From: Litoribacter populi
GTDB taxonomy: Bacteria > Bacteroidota > Bacteroidia > Cytophagales > Cyclobacteriaceae
Assembly: GCF_007483685.1 (NCBI RefSeq)
Contig: NZ_VMKN01000001.1
Location: 558,001-622,000 of the forward strand
DNA: 64,000 nt
Reading direction: 5' to 3'
The notes beneath the pieces were generated by a model that worked only from the letters and a program-made list of their open reading frames with translations, did no database searches and was not told the DNA's origin. The translations under genes and the position numbers were made by a program. This document shows positions 41,039 through 48,376 of this stretch, one piece after another. Numbering within the stretch: the stretch's first letter is position 1; each line of letters begins with the position of its first letter.

Positions 41039-41971
41039 CTATTTCAAAAAATCAATATTTCTTTTTAATCCTGTCAATTTTGTTCTCTTGACAGCAGATT
41101 TCTGAAAAACCTTACTAAAAGTTTCCTGGGTAATTTCTTCCCAGTCTTGGTTAGTCATGTTTTTTAAGTCGGGATGAGGGAGAAACTCTGGCTCTTGGTG
41201 CGGTTTGGAAAATCTGTTCCAAGGGCATACATCCTGGCAAATGTCACAACCAAACATCCAATTTTCGAACTTACCCTTCATTTCCGAAGGTAATTCATCT
41301 TTCAATTCAATAGTGAAATAGGAAATACACTTGGAACCGTCCACCACTCCAGCTTGCGTGATGGCATCGGTAGGGCATGCGTCAATACATTTTGTACAAC
41401 TGCCGCAAAAATCCTTGGCCATTGGCATGTCGGGGCTTGCTTCCAAATCAATGATCAATTCGGCTAAAAAGAAGAAGCTACCCATTTTTCTGTTCAAGAG
41501 AAGGCTGTTTTTGCCCAGCCAGCCAATTCCTGATTTGGCTGCCCATTGTCTCTCCATTACTGGAGCCGAATCAACAAAAGCCCTTCCATCCACCTCGCCG
41601 ACCTTTTCTTTCAAAGAAAAAAGAAACTCCTTCAATTTATCCTTGACGACAAAATGGTAATCCTTTCCGTAAGCATATTTGGCAAGTTTGTAATCCTGCT
41701 TTCCTTCGGGCAGTTTTTCCGGAGGATAATAATTATAAATCAAGCTTACCACGGTTTTGGCGCCATCCACCAAAAGCCTGGGATCAAGTCTTTTGTCGAA
41801 ATGATTAGCCATATAGGCCATTTTTCCATGATAATTGCGAGAAAGCCATTCTTCCAGTTTTGGGGCTTCCTCCTCCAAAAAATCCGCTTTGGCAATACCG
41901 CAAAAATCAAAGCCCAACTCTACTGCCAGGCTTTTGATAATAGTTGCGTTATTGTCAGGGTTTAAATTCAT
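41039..41971 (-). CDS. queG: Epoxyqueuosine reductase QueG
   Basis: QueG reduces epoxyqueuosine in tRNA to queuosine with cobalamin and two [4Fe-4S] clusters. The 310-residue product has the N-terminal DUF1730-type region ([36 protein letters not shown]), and the two ferredoxin-type clusters [16 protein letters not shown] and [13 protein letters not shown]. Its start overlaps the ruvB stop by four bases, so the two are translationally coupled. Confidence 0.95.
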   Translation of the reverse strand: MNLNPDNNATIIKSLAVELGFDFCGIAKADFLEEEAPKLEEWLSRNYHGKMAYMANHFDKRLDPRLLVDGAKTVVSLIYNYYPPEKLPEGKQDYKLAKYAYGKDYHFVVKDKLKEFLFSLKEKVGEVDGRAFVDSAPVMERQWAAKSGIGWLGKNSLLLNRKMGSFFFLAELIIDLEASPDMPMAKDFCGSCTKCIDACPTDAITQAGVVDGSKCISYFTIELKDELPSEMKGKFENWMFGCDICQDVCPWNRFSKPHQEPEFLPHPDLKNMTNQDWEEITQETFSKVFQKSAVKRTKLTGLKRNIDFLK

Positions 41972-43011
41972 GATTGTTCCGAAAATAGGGTGCCTGTGGC
42001 TCCCCCAAAGTTGGATTTGATATTTAAATGTTGGTAAGCAAGTTCGGTAGCCATTCTGCCTCGGCTCGTTCTTTTGAGATAACCTTCCTGGATTAGGAAA
42101 GGCTCATACACCTCCTCGATAGTTTCGGCTTCCTCGCTACAGGCGGTAGCAATAGTGCTAAGGCCCACCGGCCCACCCTTAAATTTTTCTATAATGGTCA
42201 GCAGAATTCTGTTGTCCATCTCATCAAGTCCGTTTTCATCCACATCCAGTGCATTTAGCGCAATTTTGGATATTTCCAGATTGATCTTTCCGTTTCCTTT
42301 GATTTCGGCAAAGTCCCTTGTCCTTCTCAATAGATTGTTAGCAATTCTAGGTGTACCCCGGCTTCTGCGGGCGATTTCATAGGCCGCTACATCGTCGATG
42401 GGTGTATTGAGGATTTGTGCTGAGCGGCCTACAATCGTGGTCAAAAGCTTGGCGTCGTAATATTCCAGCCTGGCATTGATGCCAAACCTAGCCCTAAGTG
42501 GGGAAGTAAGCAGACCGGACCGCGTAGTTGCACCAATTAGTGTAAAAGGGTTCAGAGAAATCTGCACCGTACGGGCATTTGGTCCTGAATCCAGCATGAT
42601 ATCAATTCTGAAATCCTCCATGGCAGAATACAGGTATTCTTCCACGATAGGATTGAGGCGGTGGATCTCATCAATGAAAAGCACATCCCCATCATCCAAA
42701 TTTGTCAAAAGGCCTGCAAGGTCTGAAGGTTTGTCCAATACTGGTCCCGAGGTGATCTTGATATTGGATTCGAGTTCATTGGCGATGATGTTGCTTAAGG
42801 TAGTTTTGCCCAACCCGGGAGGTCCATGAAGCAACACATGATCAAGCGATTCCCCCCTCTTTTTAGCTGCCGACACGAAAATTTTCAGGTTCTCAACAAT
42901 TTTATGCTGTCCGGTAAAATCTTCAAAGGAAAGCGGCCGCAATGCCTTTTCAATTTCCCTGTCGCTTTGGTTAAGGTGGTCATTTTCTCCGCTCAAATAA
43001 TCTTCTCTCAT
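41968..43011 (-). CDS. ruvB: Holliday junction branch-migration helicase RuvB
   Basis: RuvB is the AAA+ motor of the RuvABC complex. The 347-residue product has Walker [10 protein letters not shown] (about residues 63-71), Walker [12 protein letters not shown], the sensor [18 protein letters not shown] and the C-terminal winged-helix part ([35 protein letters not shown]). The ATG at 43011 is chosen ([13 protein letters not shown]). A TTG nine codons upstream falls inside the TATCTTTG promoter-like box and is rejected. Confidence 0.96.
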   Translation of the reverse strand: MREDYLSGENDHLNQSDREIEKALRPLSFEDFTGQHKIVENLKIFVSAAKKRGESLDHVLLHGPPGLGKTTLSNIIANELESNIKITSGPVLDKPSDLAGLLTNLDDGDVLFIDEIHRLNPIVEEYLYSAMEDFRIDIMLDSGPNARTVQISLNPFTLIGATTRSGLLTSPLRARFGINARLEYYDAKLLTTIVGRSAQILNTPIDDVAAYEIARRSRGTPRIANNLLRRTRDFAEIKGNGKINLEISKIALNALDVDENGLDEMDNRILLTIIEKFKGGPVGLSTIATACSEEAETIEEVYEPFLIQEGYLKRTSRGRMATELAYQHLNIKSNFGGATGTLFSEQS

Positions 43012-43035
43012 GCGCTTTACTAATTCTGGATTCCA

Positions 43036-43043
43036 CAAAGATA
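43036..43043 (-). promoter_or_regulatory. Putative -7 box (TATCTTTG) of ruvB-queG
   Basis: On the minus strand TATCTTTG ends 24 bases before the ruvB ATG. A GTTGTTG sequence lies about 23 bases upstream of it and could act as the -33 element. Confidence 0.5.
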
Positions 43044-43141
43044 AACATCTGCCCTGGCATTCACAGCAACAATATCAGGCAGGAACTATTTTTCCCAGGC
43101 AATGGCTTTAAAGCTTAAAGGCAAAATTGTTGAGAAACCAT

Positions 43142-43149
43142 TACCTTTG
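43142..43149 (+). promoter_or_regulatory. Putative -7 box (TACCTTTG) of apbE
   Basis: TACCTTTG lies 18 bases before the ATG at 43168. This argues that an in-frame ATG at 43102, upstream of the box, is not the real start. Confidence 0.45.
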
Positions 43150-43167
43150 CAGGAAATTTCCTTGAAT

Positions 43168-44232
43168 ATGCGAAACAACGCTCGAAAAAACGTCATTTAC
43201 TCCATCATTTTATTATTGATTGTCTTTATAGTATTCCTCTACAGGCAAAATCAGCAAAATCCACCCGAGTCTGGTTCTGTGGAGCAGGACGGGAAGGTGA
43301 CCTTGACTGGAGAAACAATGGGCACCACTTATAGGGTGGTTTACTTAGATGAGCAATCAAGAGATTTCAAAAAGCAGATTGATTCGGTATTGGTAGCCTT
43401 TAATAATTCCCAATCGACCTACATCCCTGATTCGGAGATCAGCAGATTCAACCGTCAGGATACTTTGGAGTTTGAAAGTAAGTATTTTTTGGAGGTTTTG
43501 GAGGCTAGCAAGGATGTTTTCGAACTTACATCTGGTGCTTATGACCCCACTATTGGACCATTGGTGAATGTATGGGGGTTTGGACCCGAGGGTGCCCAGC
43601 GTAAGGACAGTACTGAAATCAAGGATTTACTTCGGTTGGTAGACTTTAATTTGATACAATATGATTCCAGCAAGGTTTGGAAAACCAAGCCAGGAGTTTA
43701 TTTGGACTTCAGCGCTATTGCCAAGGGGTACGGTGTAGATGTAGTGGTTGACTTCCTTGAAGGGCAGGGTATCTATAATATGTTGGTGGAAATTGGTGGG
43801 GAACTCGTTGGAAGAGGGGTTAACGAAAACGGTGAGCTTTGGAAAGTGGGTATCAACCAGCCGGATGAGGATGGGGCTAGGGATGATCTTTTCAGCATCA
43901 TAGCTCTTGACGACCAAGGACTGGCCACATCAGGTAATTACCGTAATTTTTATGAAAGAGATGGGGTAAAATATTCCCATACCATCAGTCCTAAAACTGG
44001 CTTTCCGGTTAGGCACGGCTTGCTCAGTGCTACGGTGGTGGCTGAAAACTGTATGCTTGCCGATGCTTATGCCACAGCTTTGATGGTAATGGGGACCGAG
44101 GAAGCCATTGCCTTGCAAAAGTCTTCCAAGGCTTTTGAAGTACTTTTAATTTACAATGACGAGGAAGGAAATCTGGCCACTTTTGTAAGCGAGGGTTTAA
44201 AACCGTTCATTTCATTTATTGATAGAGATTAA
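43168..44232 (+). CDS. apbE: FAD:protein FMN transferase (ApbE)
   Basis: ApbE attaches FMN to threonine in Nqr/Rnf-type flavoproteins outside the cytoplasm. The 354-residue product has an N-terminal membrane anchor (VIYSIILLLIVFIVFLY) and the ApbE motifs: LTGETMGTTYRVVYLD, GAYDPTIGPLVNVWGFGP, DFSAIAKGYGVDVVVDFL, and the late GLATSGNYRNFYERDG with SHTISPKTGFPV and the Asp/Ala of MLADAYATALMVMG. The start at 43168 (MRNNARKNVIY) follows a promoter box; ATG 43102 would add 22 residues of non-family sequence. Confidence 0.93.
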   Translation: MRNNARKNVIYSIILLLIVFIVFLYRQNQQNPPESGSVEQDGKVTLTGETMGTTYRVVYLDEQSRDFKKQIDSVLVAFNNSQSTYIPDSEISRFNRQDTLEFESKYFLEVLEASKDVFELTSGAYDPTIGPLVNVWGFGPEGAQRKDSTEIKDLLRLVDFNLIQYDSSKVWKTKPGVYLDFSAIAKGYGVDVVVDFLEGQGIYNMLVEIGGELVGRGVNENGELWKVGINQPDEDGARDDLFSIIALDDQGLATSGNYRNFYERDGVKYSHTISPKTGFPVRHGLLSATVVAENCMLADAYATALMVMGTEEAIALQKSSKAFEVLLIYNDEEGNLATFVSEGLKPFISFIDRD

Positions 44233-44993
44233 TGGAGAGTGTAGAAGCTGTAGACAAGAAGGATTGGTTTGGAAAGTGGTTTGATAGCCCTTATTACCAT
44301 ATTTTGTATAAAAATAGGGATTTTGCTGAAGCTAGAAGGTTTATTGACAATCTGGAGGGGCACTTCCAACTAGACAGCACTTCCCATGTGATGGATCTTG
44401 CCTGTGGAAAGGGCCGGCATAGTATATATCTTAACCAAAAAGGTCATCGGGTGACCGGTTTGGACCTCTCGCCTCAAAACATAGCATACGCAAAAAGTTT
44501 TGAGAACGAGCTTTTGGACTTTGATGTACATGACATGCGGGAAGTATATGCCAAAGCAAGATTTACCCATGTTGTCAATTTATTCACCAGCTTTGGCTAT
44601 TTTAGTGATGAGGAAGATAACATCCGTGTATTCCAATCTGTATATGAATCGCTTAAGCCTGGAGGTTTCTTCCTGTTGGACTACCTCAATCCCGACAAGG
44701 TAATCGAGGTGATGAAGCCTCAGGAGGTGAAAGCCGTAGATGGGGTCAAGTTTGATATTCGTAAACAGGTTCAGGACGGTTTTATTGTCAAAGACATTTT
44801 CTTTGAAGATGGAAGCCAATATCATTTTCAGGAAAGAGTGCAGGTACTGAGAGAAGAGCAGTTTGAACACTTCTTCGAAAAAGTGGGGTTGGAATTAAAG
44901 GTAGTGTTTGGGGATTATAATTTGGCCCCCTTTAGTTTTCACGAAAGTGACAGAATGATTTTTATAGCGCAAAAACCCATAGATGCTCATTAA
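44232..44993 (+). CDS. Class I SAM-dependent methyltransferase
   Basis: The 253-residue product has the SAM-binding motifs of small-molecule methyltransferases: VMDLACGKGRHSIYLNQKGH (motif I), VTGLDLSPQNIAYAKS (motif II with the acidic residue) and a GGFFLLDYLNP segment. The substrate is unknown. It shares one base with the apbE stop and overlaps the ZIP transporter start by 11 bases, so apbE, this gene and the transporter form one tight operon. Confidence 0.88.
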   Translation: MESVEAVDKKDWFGKWFDSPYYHILYKNRDFAEARRFIDNLEGHFQLDSTSHVMDLACGKGRHSIYLNQKGHRVTGLDLSPQNIAYAKSFENELLDFDVHDMREVYAKARFTHVVNLFTSFGYFSDEEDNIRVFQSVYESLKPGGFFLLDYLNPDKVIEVMKPQEVKAVDGVKFDIRKQVQDGFIVKDIFFEDGSQYHFQERVQVLREEQFEHFFEKVGLELKVVFGDYNLAPFSFHESDRMIFIAQKPIDAH

Positions 44994-45720
44994 TTTTGGC
45001 TTACTTTTCTTTTCGGCTTTGCTGGCTGGGCTAGTGGCGATTCTTGTGCCCCATTGGCGAGAACAGGACTTTAAAAAGGTACTGATATTTGCCGGGTCCT
45101 ATCTTTTTTCCATCACTATTCTACATATTTTCCCTGAGCTTTTTGCAGATCGGGAATCGGCCTACTACATGGGACTTTATATCCTTTTGGGTTTTCTCTT
45201 GCAGCAGCTTTTGGAATTTATGTCCTCTGGTATTGAACATGGGCATTTACATACCCATGGAAATGGTCATAAGGGAAATACTGTGACTACCTTAATGGTC
45301 GGGCTTTTCCTACATGCCTTTTTGGAAGGAACGCTTCTTTCCAAGCAACCTGAGCTTTCTGGGCATCACCATGGTAGTGAGACCCTCCTGATCGGGATGA
45401 TTTTGCACAAGATCCCTGAAGCTTTTGCTTTGGTGGCGGTCTTGCTTACTAGGCTAAAAAAGAGATTGGTAATGATCCTTTTGGTGGTTTTTGCCTTGGC
45501 ATCCCCTTTTGGTATGTTGTCTACTGATTTGCTTTACAGTGAAGCATTAATTGGTCCGGACACGATCAACATGCTTTTTGGATTGGTAGCCGGAGGATTT
45601 TTGCACATTTCCACTACCATCATTTTTGAAAGCAGTCCCCAGCATAAATTCCAGCTTCAAAAACTACTGATAATAATGCTGGCGGCAGGTCTTGCCATTT
45701 TATCAGAATACGTGATTTAA
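44983..45720 (+). CDS. ZIP-family divalent metal transporter
   Basis: The 245-residue membrane protein has eight predicted helices and the ZIP metal-site residues in HAFLEGTLLS (helix 4) and HKIPEAFALVAVLL (helix 5). A histidine-rich loop, EHGHLHTHGNGHKGN, precedes helix 4 and is typical for zinc or iron handling. Transport direction is probably uptake into the cytoplasm. It is the last gene of the apbE operon and ends four bases inside the convergent TlpA-like gene. Confidence 0.9.
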   Translation: MLINFGLLFFSALLAGLVAILVPHWREQDFKKVLIFAGSYLFSITILHIFPELFADRESAYYMGLYILLGFLLQQLLEFMSSGIEHGHLHTHGNGHKGNTVTTLMVGLFLHAFLEGTLLSKQPELSGHHHGSETLLIGMILHKIPEAFALVAVLLTRLKKRLVMILLVVFALASPFGMLSTDLLYSEALIGPDTINMLFGLVAGGFLHISTTIIFESSPQHKFQLQKLLIIMLAAGLAILSEYVI

Positions 45721-46278
45721 TTCTTTAAATGCTTCTGGATTTCCTTTTCCAATCTAGGGTGGCTGGGATTATATGCCTGATTGTTTAAAATTTTTCCTTC
45801 CTTGGAAATGATAACATATCTCGGTACAGCAATCACTACCCCTTCAAAATCCTTTTCTTTGTAATTGAAATAAACAAACGGGTAAATAGGATTAGTCTCA
45901 TCGGTACCTATCCAGTAGCTGTTTTTGGTCCAGTTTCGCTTGGTGACATAGTCGTTCCAATATTCCTCTCTGTCATCAATGGAAATTTTGACGAACTCTA
46001 CATCCTGGTCTTCAAATTTTTCGGCTAGAGCTTCAAAATAAGGGGTCTGCTGAATGCATGGGGCACACCAACTTGCCCAAAAATCCAATACCAAAAGCTT
46101 TCCTTCGAAATCAGAAAAGTCAATAGTTTTGCCTTCAATATCGGTCAGTGGGCCCAGCGGGGCTTTTTTTCCATTGTCGACAGATTAGGGTCAGCTTTTC
46201 CTGCGGACTCGTAGTAGACTGCGCCATATTGATTAATGGAAAAAGTATGGCAAAAAGTAATAAAAAAAGCTTTTTCAT
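45717..46278 (-). pseudogene. TlpA/ResA-like thiol-disulfide oxidoreductase, frameshifted
   Basis: An ATG at 46278 gives a perfect signal peptide (MKKLFLLLFAILFPLINMAQ) directly after the stop of the DUF4403 gene. The continuation of a normal protein then lies in two other frames: a linker GKADPNLSTMEKK and, after a run of seven A (46164-46170 on the minus strand), PLTDIEGKTIDFSDFEGKLL leading into an intact thioredoxin domain with the active site FWASWCAPC and the VPRYVIISKEGKI segment with the cis-proline. Two frame breaks therefore separate signal and enzyme. Either the gene is dead, or the sequence has errors, or the thioredoxin part is made from an internal start and stays in the cytoplasm. 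Confidence 0.7.
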
Positions 46279-47673
46279 TTAAAGTTGTTTTAACCTGACA
46301 TCCACGTCACCTGTCGAATGCAGATATAAGCGGACATCTTCAGGTGTGGTATAAATCCCAAGTACATCCAATTTAGGGTTTTTTATTGAAATTGATGCAA
46401 AGTCGGTCTGAATGTCACTATGCTTTCTGATTTCAGTTTTAGCCTCCTCGAGATATTCACCTATAGGGAAAAACGCCCTTTTTTCGATTTCAGCTGTGAT
46501 TTTATTCTGTTTAAGCCAGTTGGCTGAGTTGGCCAACAAGTTTTTGGTGTTTAGGTCAAATTCAATTTCCTCAAAATAAATGGCCTCCCGGTCTGCATCA
46601 TAAGCTGGTTTTCCCACCAGATAAAGATCTCCGCTTAGGTCCTTTTTGCCGGTTCTTTTGGCGGTGAAGTTCATTTTTACCAATGCCCTATCTCCAAAAT
46701 CCTGAGTGGTGAATTTTTTAGGTATTAAAACTGTGCCTTTTTCGATCTGGAATTGCTCCCCGACCAGTTCGGAGTTGAGATATTGGTCGATTTGGCTATA
46801 TCCGATACTAATTGGCAAGGTGATGTCCGCTCCATTTTTGGACATGTCGTTTTTGACCAATTGTGGTAGGTGGGCGGTTTTAAAAGCTGGTTTTTGGCCA
46901 ACTGTGGTCGCCACATCTCCTTCCAGCCCAATATGCAACAATAAGTTTTGACCGCGGATTTCTTCAGTCAGGTGTAAGGTTTGTGGGCGGGTGGTAACAA
47001 AACCCTGATGTCCATTTTGGGAAAAGGGTAAAGGTTCACTGAAGTTTTGCCAAGCGCTTTCTAATAGCCCCTTAAAGTTTACCCCTTGAAAATTGTTAGC
47101 CATAAGCTGGTTTTCGAGTAGTTTTTGAAGGTGCTTTCGCAAAAGGGGATCCAAGTCTAATTTGTACCCAAGCAACTCGTATTGCAAAGGACGTCCCCAT
47201 CCCTCAATTTGCACATCAGCAAATTTGATATTGTAATCCTTCCCGATTTCTGGTCGGAAGCTGATTTCTGGAGCAAGTATTTCATCAAAAGGTATGGCAG
47301 TGGAAATGGTCTGGCCAAATATCTTTTTCTCCACATTCAATTTGCCCTTCAAATGCACAGGGAGCTGAAACATTAGTTTTTTCTCTAGGTATGGAGAAAG
47401 ACTTGCGTTGCCGGTTTTGGTAACCTCCAAATCAGTGGTCAGGCCGTTGCCTACTGGGATTTGCTTTTCAGAAAACAAAAGATCCTGGAATTCCTGGTTG
47501 AGTTTCTGCTCGATGGAACTTAGTGGAATCTCCAACGGAAAGTAAATAGAGGACCTGGCTTCCGGTAAAGGGGCCGCTTGCTGGGAGGACTTCGGTTTCT
47601 CCGGGTTTATTTTTTTACAGGCACTGAAGGTGAAAGCAATTAAAGCTATATATAGGAGTTGGCGCATTGACAT
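46279..47673 (-). CDS. DUF4403 lipoprotein
   Basis: The 464-residue product has a lipoprotein signal (MRQLLYIALIAFTFSAC, Cys about residue 19). A long body then matches DUF4403: IYFPLEIPLSSIEQKLNQEF at the front, LPISIGYSQIDQYLNSELVG near the middle, and repeated beta-helix-like stretches. The family is of unknown function; its start-of-domain pattern resembles lipid-binding TULIP/BPI-type repeats, which is speculation. ATG 47673 and ATG 47667 are both possible starts. It ends right before the ATG of the frameshifted TlpA gene. Confidence 0.83.
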   Translation of the reverse strand: MSMRQLLYIALIAFTFSACKKINPEKPKSSQQAAPLPEARSSIYFPLEIPLSSIEQKLNQEFQDLLFSEKQIPVGNGLTTDLEVTKTGNASLSPYLEKKLMFQLPVHLKGKLNVEKKIFGQTISTAIPFDEILAPEISFRPEIGKDYNIKFADVQIEGWGRPLQYELLGYKLDLDPLLRKHLQKLLENQLMANNFQGVNFKGLLESAWQNFSEPLPFSQNGHQGFVTTRPQTLHLTEEIRGQNLLLHIGLEGDVATTVGQKPAFKTAHLPQLVKNDMSKNGADITLPISIGYSQIDQYLNSELVGEQFQIEKGTVLIPKKFTTQDFGDRALVKMNFTAKRTGKKDLSGDLYLVGKPAYDADREAIYFEEIEFDLNTKNLLANSANWLKQNKITAEIEKRAFFPIGEYLEEAKTEIRKHSDIQTDFASISIKNPKLDVLGIYTTPEDVRLYLHSTGDVDVRLKQL

Positions 47674-47801
47674 TTATTCTAATTTACAAGAATAACGATA
47701 GTGGCGCAGAATAGTCAATATTCTACCCTTTCTTTTTTCTTAAAAAACTATAATCCACCACTTCTCATTTTTTTGTAGTTTTAGGGAATTATAAAACCGA
47801 G

Positions 47802-47809
47802 TACCTTTG
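47802..47809 (+). promoter_or_regulatory. Putative -7 box (TACCTTTG) of ytxJ
   Basis: TACCTTTG lies 30 bases before the ATG at 47840. The longest frame would start with the TTG inside this box, which is unlikely. Confidence 0.45.
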
Positions 47810-47839
47810 TTAGCAGTAAGTTATCAAAACCATGTATTA

Positions 47840-48181
47840 ATGAATTGGATCAATTTAGAACAAGCAGTACAGCTTGAGGATATAAAAAAAGAAAGCCACG
47901 AACAACCGGTAATGATTTTCAAGCATTCTACGCGTTGCTCTATCAGCGGGATGGCAATTGACCGGCTTACCCGAAACTGGAAGGATGCGGAAACAGCCCA
48001 TATCAAACCTTATTATTTGGATCTTATTAACTTTAGAGATATCTCCAACCAAATAGCTCAAGAGTTTGGTGTTCAACATGAGTCTCCACAGGTTATTTTG
48101 GTAAAAGACGGGAAGGCTATTTATGATAATAGCCACATGGGCATTAGTTATAAAGACATTCTTTCTGAAAGTTCAAGCTAA
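47840..48181 (+). CDS. ytxJ: Bacillithiol-system redox protein YtxJ (monothiol bacilliredoxin)
   Basis: The 113-residue thioredoxin-like protein has the motif FKHSTRCSISGMAIDRL with the single reactive Cys33, and the DUF2847 pattern with IKPYYLDLINFRDISNQIA and SPQVILVKDGKAIYDNSH. YtxJ (BrxC-type) proteins are thought to remove bacillithiol from protein thiols in the cytoplasm. The presence of bshC at 56718 supports this role. ATG 47840 is chosen over a TTG at 47807 inside the promoter-like box. A terminator follows, so it is a single-gene unit. Confidence 0.9.
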   Translation: MNWINLEQAVQLEDIKKESHEQPVMIFKHSTRCSISGMAIDRLTRNWKDAETAHIKPYYLDLINFRDISNQIAQEFGVQHESPQVILVKDGKAIYDNSHMGISYKDILSESSS

Positions 48182-48205
48182 TAATTTCAAAATATTTAGT
48201 GTGTA

Positions 48206-48232
48206 GCTCGGCCCAAAAGCCGGGCTTTTTTT
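48206..48232 (+). terminator. ytxJ terminator
   Basis: GCTCGGC (48206-48212) pairs with GCCGGGC (48219-48225) around CCAAAA and is followed by seven T. Confidence 0.8.
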
Positions 48233-48376
48233 AAACTATTTTTTTACCGCTTGCAACACCCATTATCCACTCAAAACATCTCTCAAATTCCGATTAAACC
48301 TTCATATAGATTCACAGTCTAATTGGCAACAAATCACAAATTTTTGATTTTTTAGGAAACGATTTTAACTATCTAT

